A stretch of 64,000 bases of DNA from Zhengitettix transpicula (Eukaryota; Arthropoda; Insecta; Orthoptera; Tetrigidae). Shown in pieces: positions 36,501 through 51,148 of this stretch. The stretch lies in NCBI GenBank assembly GCA_037074705.1, contig CM073590.1, positions 180,559,246 to 180,623,245 on the forward strand, read 5' to 3'. The notes below the pieces were generated by a model. The model saw nothing but the letters and a program-made list of their open reading frames with translations. It was not told where the DNA came from and ran no database searches. The translations under genes were made by a program, and so were the position numbers. Position 1 is the first letter of the stretch; each line of letters begins with the position of its first letter.

Positions 36501-39500
36501 GACATGATTTGTTGATACAGTGAACTTTTACCTATCCCTCTTAATGTTAGTTGGGACATTTATATATAGTTATTAAAGACAATGTGCATTGAATATTAAT
36601 ATTGTGGAAAATACTGTGTTCGCAAAGTTTCTAAAATTGTTGATTCACAATTATAGCTAGAGAGGTTTCAGAAGTTCTGTCACATGTGCAGTAAAGGGAG
36701 GGAGATTTTGCAGGTGAGGGTTATAATCCAGTGAGAGCCATTATCGTTCTTAAAAAAATTCATTATATTGTTATGAACCGGATATTCAGACAGCAGCAAA
36801 GTCTTTTTATCATACCCTGTACTCATAATCTCTTAACTTTTATGGATGATTTAATGAACAACATATCCTGAACTCAACACATTATATTTCCTTGCATCCA
36901 TACTTTCAGAATAGTTCTTACACAACCAAGTTGCCGCAACAAAGGCTCGTGATGAACTGAGCTCTGGTATTCCCCCATGACGCATGGACCATTGCACATC
37001 TTATGTTCACACATCTTGCTACAGGTCTTGAGCTATACAAATTGCCTAGCAGAAAAATGCTATCAAACAGTCTTGTATCATATATTTACAATAAGACTGT
37101 GAAGAATGTTAAATTAATGTGATGGATGAACCAATTTGAATACAGTCAGTTTTTATACAATTACTGCTCATTTTATTGATAACGATACAAATCCGCAAGC
37201 TATGCTGTTAGATTGCAGTAATTTTGAGGATAGTCACACAGCTGAAAATATTGCAACTGGGTTTAAAGAAGGTGTGTTCCAAAACTACCATATGCAAGAT
37301 AGTGTGTGCTATTGCAAACATAAAAACTGCTGTTACTATTTTAAAACTGAAGAACATTACTTTTGTATATAGCCTTAATTTGGCCATTCAACCTGCCATT
37401 ATGAAACCTGTAAAGTGCGTCGTTGACAATGTGAATTCGACTGTTTAATTTTTAAGCAGAGCAGCCTTGATTCAAAATTACATAAAGTGTAAAAAAGATA
37501 TGAATCCTGTTTTAAAATTTAAGCAGGATGTCCTCACTTGGTGGAATTCCACATGCTGGAGAAATTTTTGGTAAACAAAGAGCGAGCACTGTCCTAGCAC
37601 TATTAAATTACAAATTTAAATTTACAGATGCTGAATGGGGAGTAAATAAACAGGCCATAAATTACCTGAAAGTATTTTTTGAGGTGACAGAGGAGATTTC
37701 AGCTTCCAAAAAAAGTTTCAATTTTGTATTGTGGCCTGAAAAAAACTCGTTAGCTTACAAATTGAAAATGATGAAATAGTGTTGAATGTTAGGAATTTGT
37801 GTGTGTGTTTAATGGAGGAGTTGATGAGGTGAAATGGTGGGAACGAATCCCAAGAACTAATTGGTCAGTAGATTTTGTTGGATCCTGGATTCAAAAAAAT
37901 AAGGAATTTGAAGAGGTCACTCAATGTGATGAGTTCTATAAGAGCATAAATAGTGTAAATGTCAGGTTGTAGTGCAGTCAGGCCTTGAAAAGCCTTGCTG
38001 CAATCAACTACAAGTTTGCCTGTCTGGGACAACTTTTATGAGCCAGTGTTGCAACCTCAGTGTCATGTTTTGAATACGGAGGCTTTGGCTGTTATAGAAG
38101 TGCACAAATATTTGGCAGAAAATCTTCTGGCAAGAAACATGGATCCTCTTGTGTGGTGTGATGAGAGGAAAAAAAATCTTTTATCTTTTAGTATTAAAAA
38201 GACTTTGTGTGTTCCTAAAATATCAGTTCCTTGTGTACGTATATTTTCTGAAGCCATGTAGATCATGATGGAAAAAGGAGTCGTCTCACTTATTAACAAC
38301 TTTCCCAAATGCTTTATCTAAATAGCAATATTAACTCTGTAAAATAGTTGTAGAAATATAGTTATATTACTTTTCAGAAATAAATTACTTTAAAATTATT
38401 ACATATTTTGTTTCTTAATTTTTGTGTCTATTCATCCCTCCCCCTTTTACTTACTCAAGTTATTAATGTTCAACCTTGAACATAGAATCTGATGGGATAT
38501 GGAGAGCCAAAGAGTCATTTAAAAGAATTGAATCATAGAAATAAGTGCAATCAACTCTGAATTCTCAACAAAAAGAAAGCAGTCTATTCATCACTACCAC
38601 AAACTTAAATCATCCCAACAAATACATTATACAGAGCTACTGACTTCTGGTCTTACAATAAACCAATTCAACAAGAATTTGAATGCATCATCATTGACCT
38701 GAAAGCTTTGATTTCCCACATATTGTAATAACTACATCTCACAAGAAAGCCACCACACTCTCCCAATCTCCAAGCATTCGGAATGTAATTGACTGCCTCT
38801 TATTTATGTACCTCAGTTTCTCTAATTGTTGGAACATATAAATTTTGAAAAATACATAAAAATAGTTATCAATGATCATGATACACTCAAATGACCATTA
38901 CCAAGACTCAAAAAAATAATTTAAAAAGAAGCAACTTCATAAATACAATTCCTGTCAATGTGAAAAACTGTATATTATATTGACAAACAATAAAAGGAAT
39001 ACACAACTTGGGGAATTTCTAATCATAACTGGCAGAACATGTGTGAATGTATCTAAAAGTTTATTTTTAAAGGATGTTACATAGATTACTCAAAAACACA
39101 TTTAAAAATAATTGTAAAAAAGCTATCTACATATAGATGGCATCCAAAAATCTGCTAACCTCTGGGCCTATAGGTATCTTAGATTTTCATTTCATATTTA
39201 CACAATGTGTACAGTCCTTTAAAGAAGGAAAATCAAACACAAATGGAAAGCAAATTAAATTTCATTTTTCACCAACTAATTAAAAGTTTTCCTGAATAGA
39301 AGAAAATCTTTCTTTAGAATTTCAATTACAAGAAGATCCTTACAATTTTAACTCAACTAAATAAAATGGTTGCTCAGAACTTTAATCATAAGAAACTATT
39401 AAATCTTTAATGTACTTTTTTACAAACATTATTTTTCTGTTTCTTAACATCATACTGTTGAAGAGCCAAATGACATGTTTCACAAATGGTTCACACAGAC

Positions 39501-42500
39501 AAACTACTATCAGGCTTTTTTAACACTTCCACATATCTGTGATTGAATTTTTGTGTTTCAAGTCACCACTTTTTCTTTTCTCAATTATAATGGAGTACAC
39601 AGCAGGAAAAAATATGGGAAGGATGTTTTTAATGACAAAAATGTAATTTTAAATTTTTTGTTTTATTGGGTAACACTTTATTATACCTTGCCTTTTTTAA
39701 ATAAAAAGAAAAGAAAAGGAATGTGCAGAAATGCCTATTAGATCATTCTACAGGAAAATTCAATGAATTTTGATATATACTTATAAAACCAGTGGTGGCT
39801 AATGCTACGGAAGTTTTTAGGTTGAAAGTCATTGAAACATTCTCACTGTTCAACATCTTTCTACATTAAAAGAAAATAATTCTTTATTGTATACTTTTAG
39901 TAGATTCATCAACAATGGGGATGAAAAGGAAAGGGATGTAACAAAATCACTATTATAATTTTTTACTAATATAGCTAATTTTTTGCTATTAAGAACGTAA
40001 TTTCTTTGCTCTATACGTGGTTAGTGTAACATTTTTGTTGAAAATTATGATTGATATGGACATTTGATTTTCATATTTATTTTTCTTAGAACATTCTTCA
40101 ATAATGACTTATTTTCACAGAGTCTGAAATACTAACACCAGATGGAGAAGGATGTCTGAAGCAGCCTTGCAGTGATCCTATCAAACCCCATGAGCAAAGA
40201 GCTCTCAATTTTTTAATAAATGAATATTTGCTAATGTATGGCTTCAAATTAACATCAATAACATTTTCTGATGAAAATGAAAATCAGGTAAGATTCTCTT
40301 TTATTGCCAGGAGAAAGGTGACTCATTCCAACTGACACATGGAATGCATAATTTTTTACCTGAAGGAGGAGAAATATAGAGAAAAAAATTATGTCTGATT
40401 GACATAATATTGAATAAGAAAGATAGTCAATTAAAGGGTAATATAAATACCACACAACAACATTTCTGGGATCCTTGTTGCTTTCGTCAGGTTCAACGTA
40501 ACAATAAGGAGTTTCATAGTATCTCTTTGTACATTAATTACTGTGTAATCTTTGATCTTTAATGTGAATCATCTCTGACATGAGCCTGAAATTTTTGTTT
40601 TATTTAAGAACTGTTTCTTTCTCGTCTTCCATACAACAAAATTATTAAATAATTCCCTTTTATTTGCTTTTCAGTTGGGTATTTTATTTCTGCCTGTCGT
40701 CACTAATTCATATCAGTATTGCAGTCCTTTTAATTCTATATTATTAATTAATATATTATATTATGTATAATTAATTTTATATTACCATTTTTTGTCTCTA
40801 TTAGCTATCTTTCTTATTCATTAATTTGGTTTTATTAAGTCTCTTCTTTTACGAAAATCTGTATCATCTTCAGTATTTCAACCTATGTGTTTAATTAAGT
40901 TTTTATCCTGATGATATTTTGATCTTTTCCTCTTGCGGGCCACATAATTTTGAATATCCTACTATTCATCATTTTAAAATATTTATATACCTCTTTCTGC
41001 ATTGGAAAATAATCTTGGTTGTATTTATCCGACTGAAATATCGACTGTTTTAGCATGTTTACATATTTCCACCCCTGTTCGCCCCCGCTTCTGGGGGTGG
41101 TAGACGTGTCTCACCCCGATGGTGTTTGTTTCCTGGTCGCAAAGAACACGTGTACGAAATTTGGTGAAATTTGCTCCACCGGTGTAGATTTGTATAAGGA
41201 ACATACAAATATATATATATATATATACATACATACCAGCATACAAACAAACACTGCTTTATTTATTAGATTAGATTTATATACTACATAAATATGCTGA
41301 ACTCTCATTTCAACACATCTTAGAGTCTATGTAAAGTCCGGGACTGAACTCTAATAATTATTAATATTATTTAATAATCATTATTGTAGTAATTATATTA
41401 ATATAATAATAATTATATTGCTCACTTTTTAAGTTCCGTTTTTTCCTTACCTTCCACACTCTTTTGTATGAGTAATATGTATGTGTCTATGGTTTTATTT
41501 CATTATTTAACATTGTTGTGACCATTCCTTGAGAGAGTATTGATTGTTAATGTTTAATGGCTGGTGCGCTACAGTTTGAAGTCGACTATTTTAGCCCGCT
41601 TGGCATGTAGTTCATACGTTCTTTCCTGAGGTCCTCAAATATTTGGTTTCTTATTTCTGAGAAGCTTGACTAGGCCAACTGTTGATTTAAGGAAGTCAGC
41701 TTTCTTATCCAAATAAGTTAGTGTGTGTATATGTATATATAAAGCAAGTAAGTATTATGTAATTAACTCTTTTGGATAGGAATGAGTGGCAGAGAGCAGC
41801 TGGCTAACCTTAAATCAACGGTTGGTATAGTTATGGTGGGAAGAAATAGTATTTCAAATTTTTAAAGATCTAAGCCCCCCTTTTCAGGACAATAGGTCTG
41901 AACATCATTCTGGCCAACAACTTAGGGAGTATAAATATAGAAGAAAGAGTTCTCAGATTTTACACGGGTACCAACATGACGTTTCAATGACCACAAGCTC
42001 TGTGCTGGGACCATCTTAAATAGTGGTATATATGCACACACACCCCAGACATTTATAATAGATTAAACCTATAAGTACACAATATTTATGCACATAACAA
42101 TAAATTCACAGATATAACCCTATCCAAAAAGCCCAAAATGTCCATATGGACCCAAATATTTATAGGCCTGTATTACAAAGAATATATCAGTATATTTACT
42201 TATATATTGAAATTTATTATTTCCTGAACATGTAATTCTATGACATATTTTTCAAATCACTGAAATTCTACGACTTACCTCATAATTATTGTAACAAATG
42301 TAAAAAGTATCAATCTAAAACCTGCTTTCCAGGACTCGTGAGTACCTGAGTTAAGCATGAGCCTCTGAAAATACTATTTCTCAGGTGTCCTGACTTTGAA
42401 GAATTATGGGTGGAATTAATTAATGAACACTAAATATTGACATTTAAGTACGATTTAATTACAAAAGGGGTTAATCCAATTTATGCCTCTGCACCACAAG

Positions 42501-45500
42501 ACTCCTCAATTATTGATTTTTGGCACTATTGGATGCACACTCATTTGTACTACTTAAATCTAAATATAATTCTAAGAAACTAATTACAAAAGTTCTGTAA
42601 ATTTACACCTTTGGACAAAATTTATAAAATTGAGCACATCCTTGAGGAGGACTACCATTCATTGGAGAGGGCTTATCTGATCTTCAGCGCTTTTCCCATT
42701 GTGCCCATCTAGCTGCAGGTTGGTGCCTCTGGTGTAGGTAGCTGTTCCCAGGTTCAAGTCCCATACATATGTGTTATCTGGATTCTCGCCTCCTGACTCA
42801 CCCTAGAGACACATCCAGGCTTGGATCACTCTCATCCACTTCCTCTGTTTCTCCAAACCTTACTGTCTGAAACTGCACATATCTTTTCACACTTCATGGT
42901 CAACAAAATATCTCCTTGAAACAATGTATCTTAAAATTTGGGTCTCACAGTTGTGGTGATCCCATGACCAGGATGTCCACAGAAGAGCATTACAGTCAGA
43001 AAATGACTAGGTATGGCATTGCTGAGGCATCCCTCTTAAACACACTCCAACTACCTGTTTCATTTTGCAATCTTTAACCCAATTACCAAGGTTTCTAAGA
43101 ATTTCATATAAATAAATGTCTATTTCACTTATTAAATATATAAAGTAATTAATTATTTTATTAATTTTTCTACAGGATTTTGAAGATTGGGATGATGTGG
43201 GATTGAATATTCCAAAACCAGCAGAATTACTTTACTTATATCGGGAATTCATGAAACAATCTGGAAATGTTAAATCTACAACTCAAAATGTTGCTTGCCA
43301 GGTGGAATTGAGTGATCACATAGTGAGAGAGACTCACTGCAAAGAAATGGTAACTATATTTTATTAATAACTCTTTGTTTGAAGTATGTTTTTTCCATTT
43401 ATTTATTTGTGTAAATGTATGTGTAAAATGGTACACAGAGTGATTTGAGTTATTAAAGGTCAATATTCTGGGAGATCATTGTAAGAACAATGGTAAACAA
43501 AAAAAAAGTTCATATGAACATGTGATCTATACCATATGGTTAATGAGAAATACACTGTATGAATTGAAAAACATATGTTTTTGTTTCATTTCATTTTATT
43601 TTTTGTAATGGTCATTTATATCTCACAAAGTATTCTAAAAATATCAGACTTGTTATATATTTCCAATTTTTGTACATTATATTTTACTAAGTGAAGATTA
43701 TTGGGATGTTTTTGTATCCTAGCAAACCCTGGTTTGTGTGAACCAAAACATCCTCTTCGGTGATAAATTTGTTCCTTTACATCTCATTCTTCATTTTGTA
43801 CAATCATCAATACAGCATGCACCAAGGAAAACACAAATATTACAAATTATTTCTTTTAAATTATCTGTAAATGCTGTTCATGTTATAGATGATAAATGAG
43901 AAAGGTCCTGGTGTAACCAATTTTTGTTTATTAAATTCTATTCCCAAACTTTTGAAAGATCTGGAAAAGGTTACAATTTTTTTTATCTTGGTCCATTTGT
44001 TTTTAATTTTTCATACTTATTATCAATTCCTCAGGGTTGTTTCATAGTTTTGGTAATATTTGCAATACGCACATTAAATGTAAAAATATTAAATCATATT
44101 TGCTTGTATTTCTGTTAATTAGAAATTGTGTGTTGTTATTGTTAAAGCTTCTTGAGTAATAACTCATAAGTTTCATAACATATGTTCCATTGTAGATAAA
44201 CACCTTTTGTATGACAGAAACTGTTTTAAATTACTATATTTTCTACTGATTTAAAAATACAGATTTTTTACTAATGTAATGCATTAATTGTGATAATAGA
44301 GAATTTTCTAAATTTTATTAAGACTGGTGAATTTTGTGAGTGGTGGATAAGCAAGTCGATTTACTGAATGGACTGAAAGGATGGAGGGATCAAGACAAAT
44401 TTCTGACAGGAAATTTGGAACAAGCTACTTGTTGCAAGACATGAGCTCCCTTTCAAGAGAATCTAATTGCTTACTCAGGTTAAGAAAAAGAGAAACAAAC
44501 TTCTCGTCTTCATGTTAGACAAACTTCTCGTCTTCATGTTAGACAAACTTCTCGTCTTCATGTTAGACAAACTTCTCGTCTTCATGTTAGACAAACTTCT
44601 CGTCTTCATGTTAGACAAACTTCTCGTCTTCATGTTAGACAAACTTCTCGTCTTCATGTTAGACAAACTTCTCGTCTTCATGTTAGACAAACTTCTCTTC
44701 ATGTTAGACAAACTTCTCGTCTTCATGTTAGACAAACTTCTCTTCTTCATGTTGGACAAACTTCTCGTCTTCATGTTAGACAGACACACGCTGCTTTTTG
44801 GCAAAAGGGAACCTATCAGAGATGTATAAATTCATGAGGTAACAGAATATGGCAGCCAGTGTGAACCAAAATAATTTTTTTGGTCACAAAAATCCAGTGT
44901 TTCTGTTAACAGCAGGAGACTTACTGCGAGGTGTGATGACGTTGACCAGCTGATGCAATGTTATCTGTGAACGATATTTTAAAAATGTGTACGTTATCTT
45001 TATATGTGAAAAATTATTTATTACCTTTGTTCTGTGAATATCTTTGTTTTATTGTTCAAAGTGGAGTTTTGGTTGAAAGCATTGTTTAGTAAAGAGTTGG
45101 AACTTATAAAGTTGTTTGAAAAGAATGCTGCATGTCTACACAAATGAATATTTGCCTTAGTAATTACTCTCGCTCAAAGAGAGACATTATTTGAAATTTA
45201 AGTAGTTCAAGTGAGCAGTTTTGTAGAGAGGGAAAGATGAACAGTTTTATGGATGTGAGATGTTGGCAGTATTGTGGTTGTGAGATTTTGGCAGTCTTGT
45301 GGTTGTGAATTTTTGGCAATTTGGTGGTTGAAAGAGAAGTTTGCAGTCTAATGGCAGACAGAGATCTGACATTGAGGAAGGAGTCACTTGTCTGCCTATC
45401 CATTAGCACTTCAGTCACACATTTCAACCCCAGTGTTATGTGGTCTGTAAGTTAAAATAATTTACTTTGTGTAGCCAAGGTCAAAGCTTCCCTCACAATA

Positions 45501-48500
45501 GTATTTTTTATTAAATGTTCTGAGGATGACCCACCATTGACACTGAGATATAGAGTAATTTTTGCTAATTTAATATAAATATAAATATAATTTAATATAA
45601 TTATATAATTCTTATATGTTCAATTCAATAGTAAATGACTATTTTGTTATTAAATAATGATTAAATTTATTTTATTTTAATTTCTCAATATCAATCCTCA
45701 ATAACAGGTTAATTATCACAATAGTATTTAATACTTAAAACATGATAATTGTAAATGCAATGAATATATTACTTATTTATAATTATTAAATAAATACTGG
45801 GCAATGTTTTGTTTTAGGAAGCTGAGTTACAACAGCTACGAGAACAGTTAATTTTAATGGAACAGGAGAAAGATGAAGTACGGAATTCATGGACAGAAGA
45901 TAAAGGAGTTACTATTCATGGTATTTCAAATGTAACTACTCCAGGTTCAGATCAAAGGGGTTTAATAACTTCTACACCACACAGTGCTACACCTGAATGT
46001 TTTGAAATGCTGGAAGAGTCTGATATAAAAGAGGAAGAAGTTACAGAGGATCAAGATGAGGATGACAGTGTTGTGAGTTTAGCTGGAACAGACGCAGATT
46101 GGACCAAACTTGGAGAAGGATTATCAACTGAATTTGTAGTGTCCAGAACATTAGAAGATACAAATATGCCTCTAACTTCCGAAATAAATGTAAAGAGTAC
46201 AGATGCCATTGATGATATGTCATCTAGGTATGAAATAATTTTAATTGGTGACAAAAACATATCATATTGTAATAAGTCTTTACTTTACATCATTACAAAT
46301 TTTTATTGTTTGACAATTTGTGATTTTAATTTTTTATCTTATTCTTTCTGTTACGACATATGGCACAATTTATTACCATAACTCATAATGTAATATGTGA
46401 CTTTATTATTTAGTTCAGTCCAAAATGATATAAACCAAATGTTAGCCACAAGTCACATTGACATTAGACACTACAAACATCACTCATTACATGTCATTTG
46501 TTTAATTTAAAAAAATAGTTATTAGAGCACAGTATATATGCCTAATATATTAAACTTTCTAAAATTTTGGTTACAATGTAATTATAATTACTAGTAAAAA
46601 TAAAATAGTTTTTTTTATCAAAGAATTGTGCATAATTAATTATAATAGATATTATTCTTTTGTTAATTGAGCTATAAAAGTAATTTAATTTGGATTGTTC
46701 ACAATTTTTGTGAATATTTTATTGTACCAACTATTTATTAAAGCTTTTCATTTATTCATTTTTTGAAATTTAATTTATTTGTTTTATATATTAGATTGAT
46801 ACCGTCCATGTTTCAAGAAGAAGTCTTGTCTCGTTGTTTTGTCGAAACATCGAAGCAATTAGAAAAGTTACAGTTATACAAACTTCAAGAGCATGATGAG
46901 CCCAAAACAAAAATACTACATATATTGAGTCAAAGTCTGCCTGTGATAATTCCTAACATCATACTCAACAAACGTGAGGTCTGTTGGTATAATTTTAATA
47001 AAGAATCTAATAACTATTCGATTATGGATGTCTGATAGAAGTATAAATTGGTTTAATCCCCCCTTTTCTCAATGCCTTTACCCACAGTTAAACTGTTTTC
47101 CATTATGTGATAATACCTTCTTAGGTTTTCCACATTCTTTCACGTACTCTGTTAGCAATTTATTAATGCTGGATTGTGCTGTCACAGTTTTAACCCCATA
47201 TATTTTGGTGAATTTTGAAAACAGATCCATCACCAGCACATGATTACACCAAAATTTACCTTTCGGTAATTTATTTTGCTCTTTTTGGAATAATAGGCTG
47301 ATAGGGGCCCTCAAGTTTATAAACTTATTTATTTGGCAATTTTGACAAGTTCGAACACAGCCCTTAATGTCAACACACATCCTTTTCCAAGTCACAAGTC
47401 CTGAATTCATCTTCATCATTTTGTTTATACCCACATGGCCGTTTTCATCATGAAATAACTACAAAATTCTTGGCTGTACCCTTTTTGGTATTAACAGCAC
47501 CCAATCCCTTCTTGACAGTCGACTCCATATAAAAAGCAATTCATTTCTCAATCTGTACTTTGAGTACTTATGTGAGAGTCCTCTCCCCTCCTGCTGTTAC
47601 TTCATTCATAATTTCCTTTATATACTCATCTTTGTTTTGCTCCTGTTCGATCTCCTCTTTATCCTAATATCTCCTATTTCTAATATATCTTCCTTGACAC
47701 TTCGCCATTGCAATCGATACCACTTCATGATTATCTTCATCTGTGACATTGGAGTCCAAATTCTACCTGCTTAAAAAACCTGCCCCCACATTCTCTTTTT
47801 CTTTAACAAATTCAATTTTAGGTTATATTCTGCTAACAAAATAGCCCATCTATTTAGTATAATATTAGTATTCCTACTTTCCTTTAGAAATGTAAGTTCC
47901 TTATGATGTGTGTGATCACTTCACAACCTAGTATATCATTTCTAAATTTCGACATTGCATACACCATAGCTAACAGCTCTAGTTCAGTAACAGTATGACT
48001 TCACATATGTCATCAGACATCTGATATTCATGGCATCATTCAACTTCTCCCTTCACAGTCATTCTGACTTAACACCGCTCCTATGGACAACTTGCTGGTA
48101 TCAGTTCTAATCATAAATGGTTTTTCACCTGTAGGTTGACCCAGTACTACATTGCTTACAAACACCTTCTTAATACCTATGAATGCCTCTTCCTTTTCCA
48201 TCTCTCATTTCCATTTAACATTTTACTGCATCAGCTTGTACAAAGGAGCAAATTTCCCCACATAATTAAAAATGAATCCTTGTTAAAATTCACAGCTATG
48301 AAACATTGTAGTTCTTTCCTCTTCTTCAGTGCAGGTAAATTTTGTATCAACTTTATTTTATATGGAGGTTACCTTATTTCCTCACTAGACACTGAGTGAC
48401 TCACAAATTTAATTTCTTGTTTACCATAGTTGATCTTTTCCAAGTTGATGATCAATCCTGCTCTCTTCAACTTACCCAAAATGTTTCTCAAATTTTGAAA

Positions 48501-51089
48501 ATGGATCACATTTTCATCAGCCAGCATGAAATCATCGATATAAACATGTAAGTTTTCTTGTCCACATCCCACAATTTAATTTAGCTGTGTATTGAATGTT
48601 GTGAATTCGTTTTGAGTCAAAATGGCATTGTTTTAAGTGCATACTGTTGTGTTCCTATTGTGAATGTGATTAACCTTTGAGACTCCATGTCCAACGCAAT
48701 CTGGTAGAAGTATCCTTTGCTCAGGTCCATAGATATCAACCACCTTTTTCCATGAAACTGTTTTACCAATTTCTCTATTTTTAAAGGATATCCATGGGTG
48801 TTCGCAATAACTTGGTTGAATATTCTCGCATTCAGTCACAATCTCAAATGCCCATCCTTCTTAGGTACAATTACCACATTATTATTGTAGGGACTGTCAC
48901 AGTGTTCTATAGTGTCCATTTCCACCATTTTCTTAAATCTCTATTCAAACAAAAGGCTTGTGTTCCATTGTCTCTATGTGATTTTCCTATCCCATATCTA
49001 AGTTTATGTTTTTCTTTATTATTTTACTTCATACTTTAAGTTTTTCAGTATTTGGAAATAAGATTTTGATTATGTTGGGTTTCAGAAAAGAGGTTGTTGT
49101 CATCTTTACCATAACTGTTTCTCTCTGAAACATCTGTGTTGTAGAGTGTCTTTATTGATATAAGCTATTACTGCAAATTAGACTTTTTCTGGAAATGAGC
49201 AACCTTTAAATGCTTTTTCTGAATTTATTAGTCTTAAATGTTCAATAATCGTGGAATGAAATCTTTCTATATCTAAATTTGATTTGGGATTATCAATACT
49301 TGTCATATGCATTTGTATTCCATTTACATCAAGGATATTTTTTATTAAACAATTTTTAAATTCTGTTCCTGAATCAGTTATTATCTTTTTTGGGATTTTT
49401 TAAAAATAAAAATATGTTATCAGTGTTTTTACTACTTCAGTAACATTGTGTTTTGTTAGGTGGTAGGCTTTATCCTAAAGGGTTTTGAGTTTTGTCAACT
49501 GAGTTGCGTAGTTGTGTCTCTATAGGTTATTGTGTTTTTTTAGTTTTCTTATCACCTGAAGAAGGAGCAAGGGTTCCAGAAATGCTGAGTGGTATTTATA
49601 TTTCTTTGTTTGTATTTGGCTATCTTTCTTATTTTTATTACTCTGATTCTCTAACTTAATATTGTGATTATCTTATGTAACACTGATTCTCTAGCTTAAC
49701 ATTCAAATCATCAAATTTAACATTACATTCATCAAAACGCATAAATAATTTCATAAAAAAAATTTCTGTATTTCCTTACCTACCATATTTTCTTGTTCTA
49801 CCATTTTTACCAAAACACATTAATGAACAAATACAATCACAAGCTAAACGAAAAATATAAAATAAATGTTTCCAACCTTTTCTTTTACTGCTCGAATCTT
49901 TCTTGAAACACGATTACAAACACAATTACTTTTCTTTGATCACCTTCCTGAATGTTCACGCTCTAGGTCCATGTGCAGAGTTTCTCATTCTCCAATCATT
50001 GAGACTGCCAATATCCCTCAGTTATCCAGGTCCAACGCCCCTCCTACACTAACCAAATCCTAAACACTTTCATAAACAGAAAATACCCTAGTGGTGACCT
50101 CCTCCAGAAACAAATATCCTGTGCACTATCCAACTACCAAAACCTATTATTGATCAACACAAGAAACGTAGTCCACTCCTTACCACAACCTACTTTCCTG
50201 GACTACAAAAACTCAATTCCATTCTCCGCCTCACCTACACTGAACTGCAATCCAACTCAGATCTTAAAAACATCCTTCCCACAATACTGCCCACCTTCCC
50301 AAGCATTGCATTCAGGTGCCCTCCGAATCTCCGCGATATCCTTGTTCACCTTGCAGGACCCACCTTAAAACTCCTAAACTTAAGTCAGGTTGCCAACCTT
50401 GGGATAGGAACAAGTGCCATGTCTGCCCCATCCTCCACAAATAGCCAACTACAAAATCCTTCCATTCTAATGTGTTTGTTGCTATGTGTGTATGTATTTT
50501 TCTGTTATTTTTCCATTATTGTGATCTTTCCTTGAGAGAGAGACAAAGTGTTGTTGGCTTTATTAGGTGTCGATTGTTGCTGTCTAACAGCTGATGCACC
50601 ATAGTTTGAATTAATTAATTTGTGCCCGGCTGACACGCAGTTCAGACTCTCTTTCCTGATGAAATGGGCTCATGCCCTTGAAAATTTGGAACATTCTTTC
50701 ACCTCAGCCCAACTGGACCAACTTTTGATTTCAGGTAAGTTGACTTTCTGGTCTCTCTTTCCTATCAAAAGGAATATAAATAATTGCGATCTTTGTATGG
50801 AAAGGAAAGCGAGATAGTTTGTGGCTTACCTGAAATTGAAGTACGGTGTAGCCACAGGGAATTGAAATTAGTTCTTCAAATTTTTGGAGGCTCTCAGCCT
50901 CCTTCTTCAGGAATGAGTGTTACACCATTCCAAGCACCGGCAGGCTGCGGACTACGGAGTTTTGACCGCCACACGGCCAGTAGCCCATAAACAATGAACA
51001 CACCACCAGGTCACTAACTTTCTCTCTCAAGGAAAGGTCAGGGCATAGGTAAGGTGGTTGTTGTGATTATTAATACATACATACATACT

Positions 51090-51148
<59 letters not shown>

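Noticed and set aside
44497..44781. CRISPR-like regular repeats
   Set aside because: Units abut with no spacers, and the sequence is from a eukaryotic intron.
44467..44829. 120-codon plus and 109-codon minus ORFs made of repeated octapeptides
   Set aside because: They are the translation of a 24-bp minisatellite inside a RELCH intron, open on both strands only because of the period.
46974..47243. 89-codon plus ORF after RELCH exon 6 as an alternative exon extension
   Set aside because: Runs antisense over the gypsy integrase fragment, and RELCH homology stops exactly at 46978.
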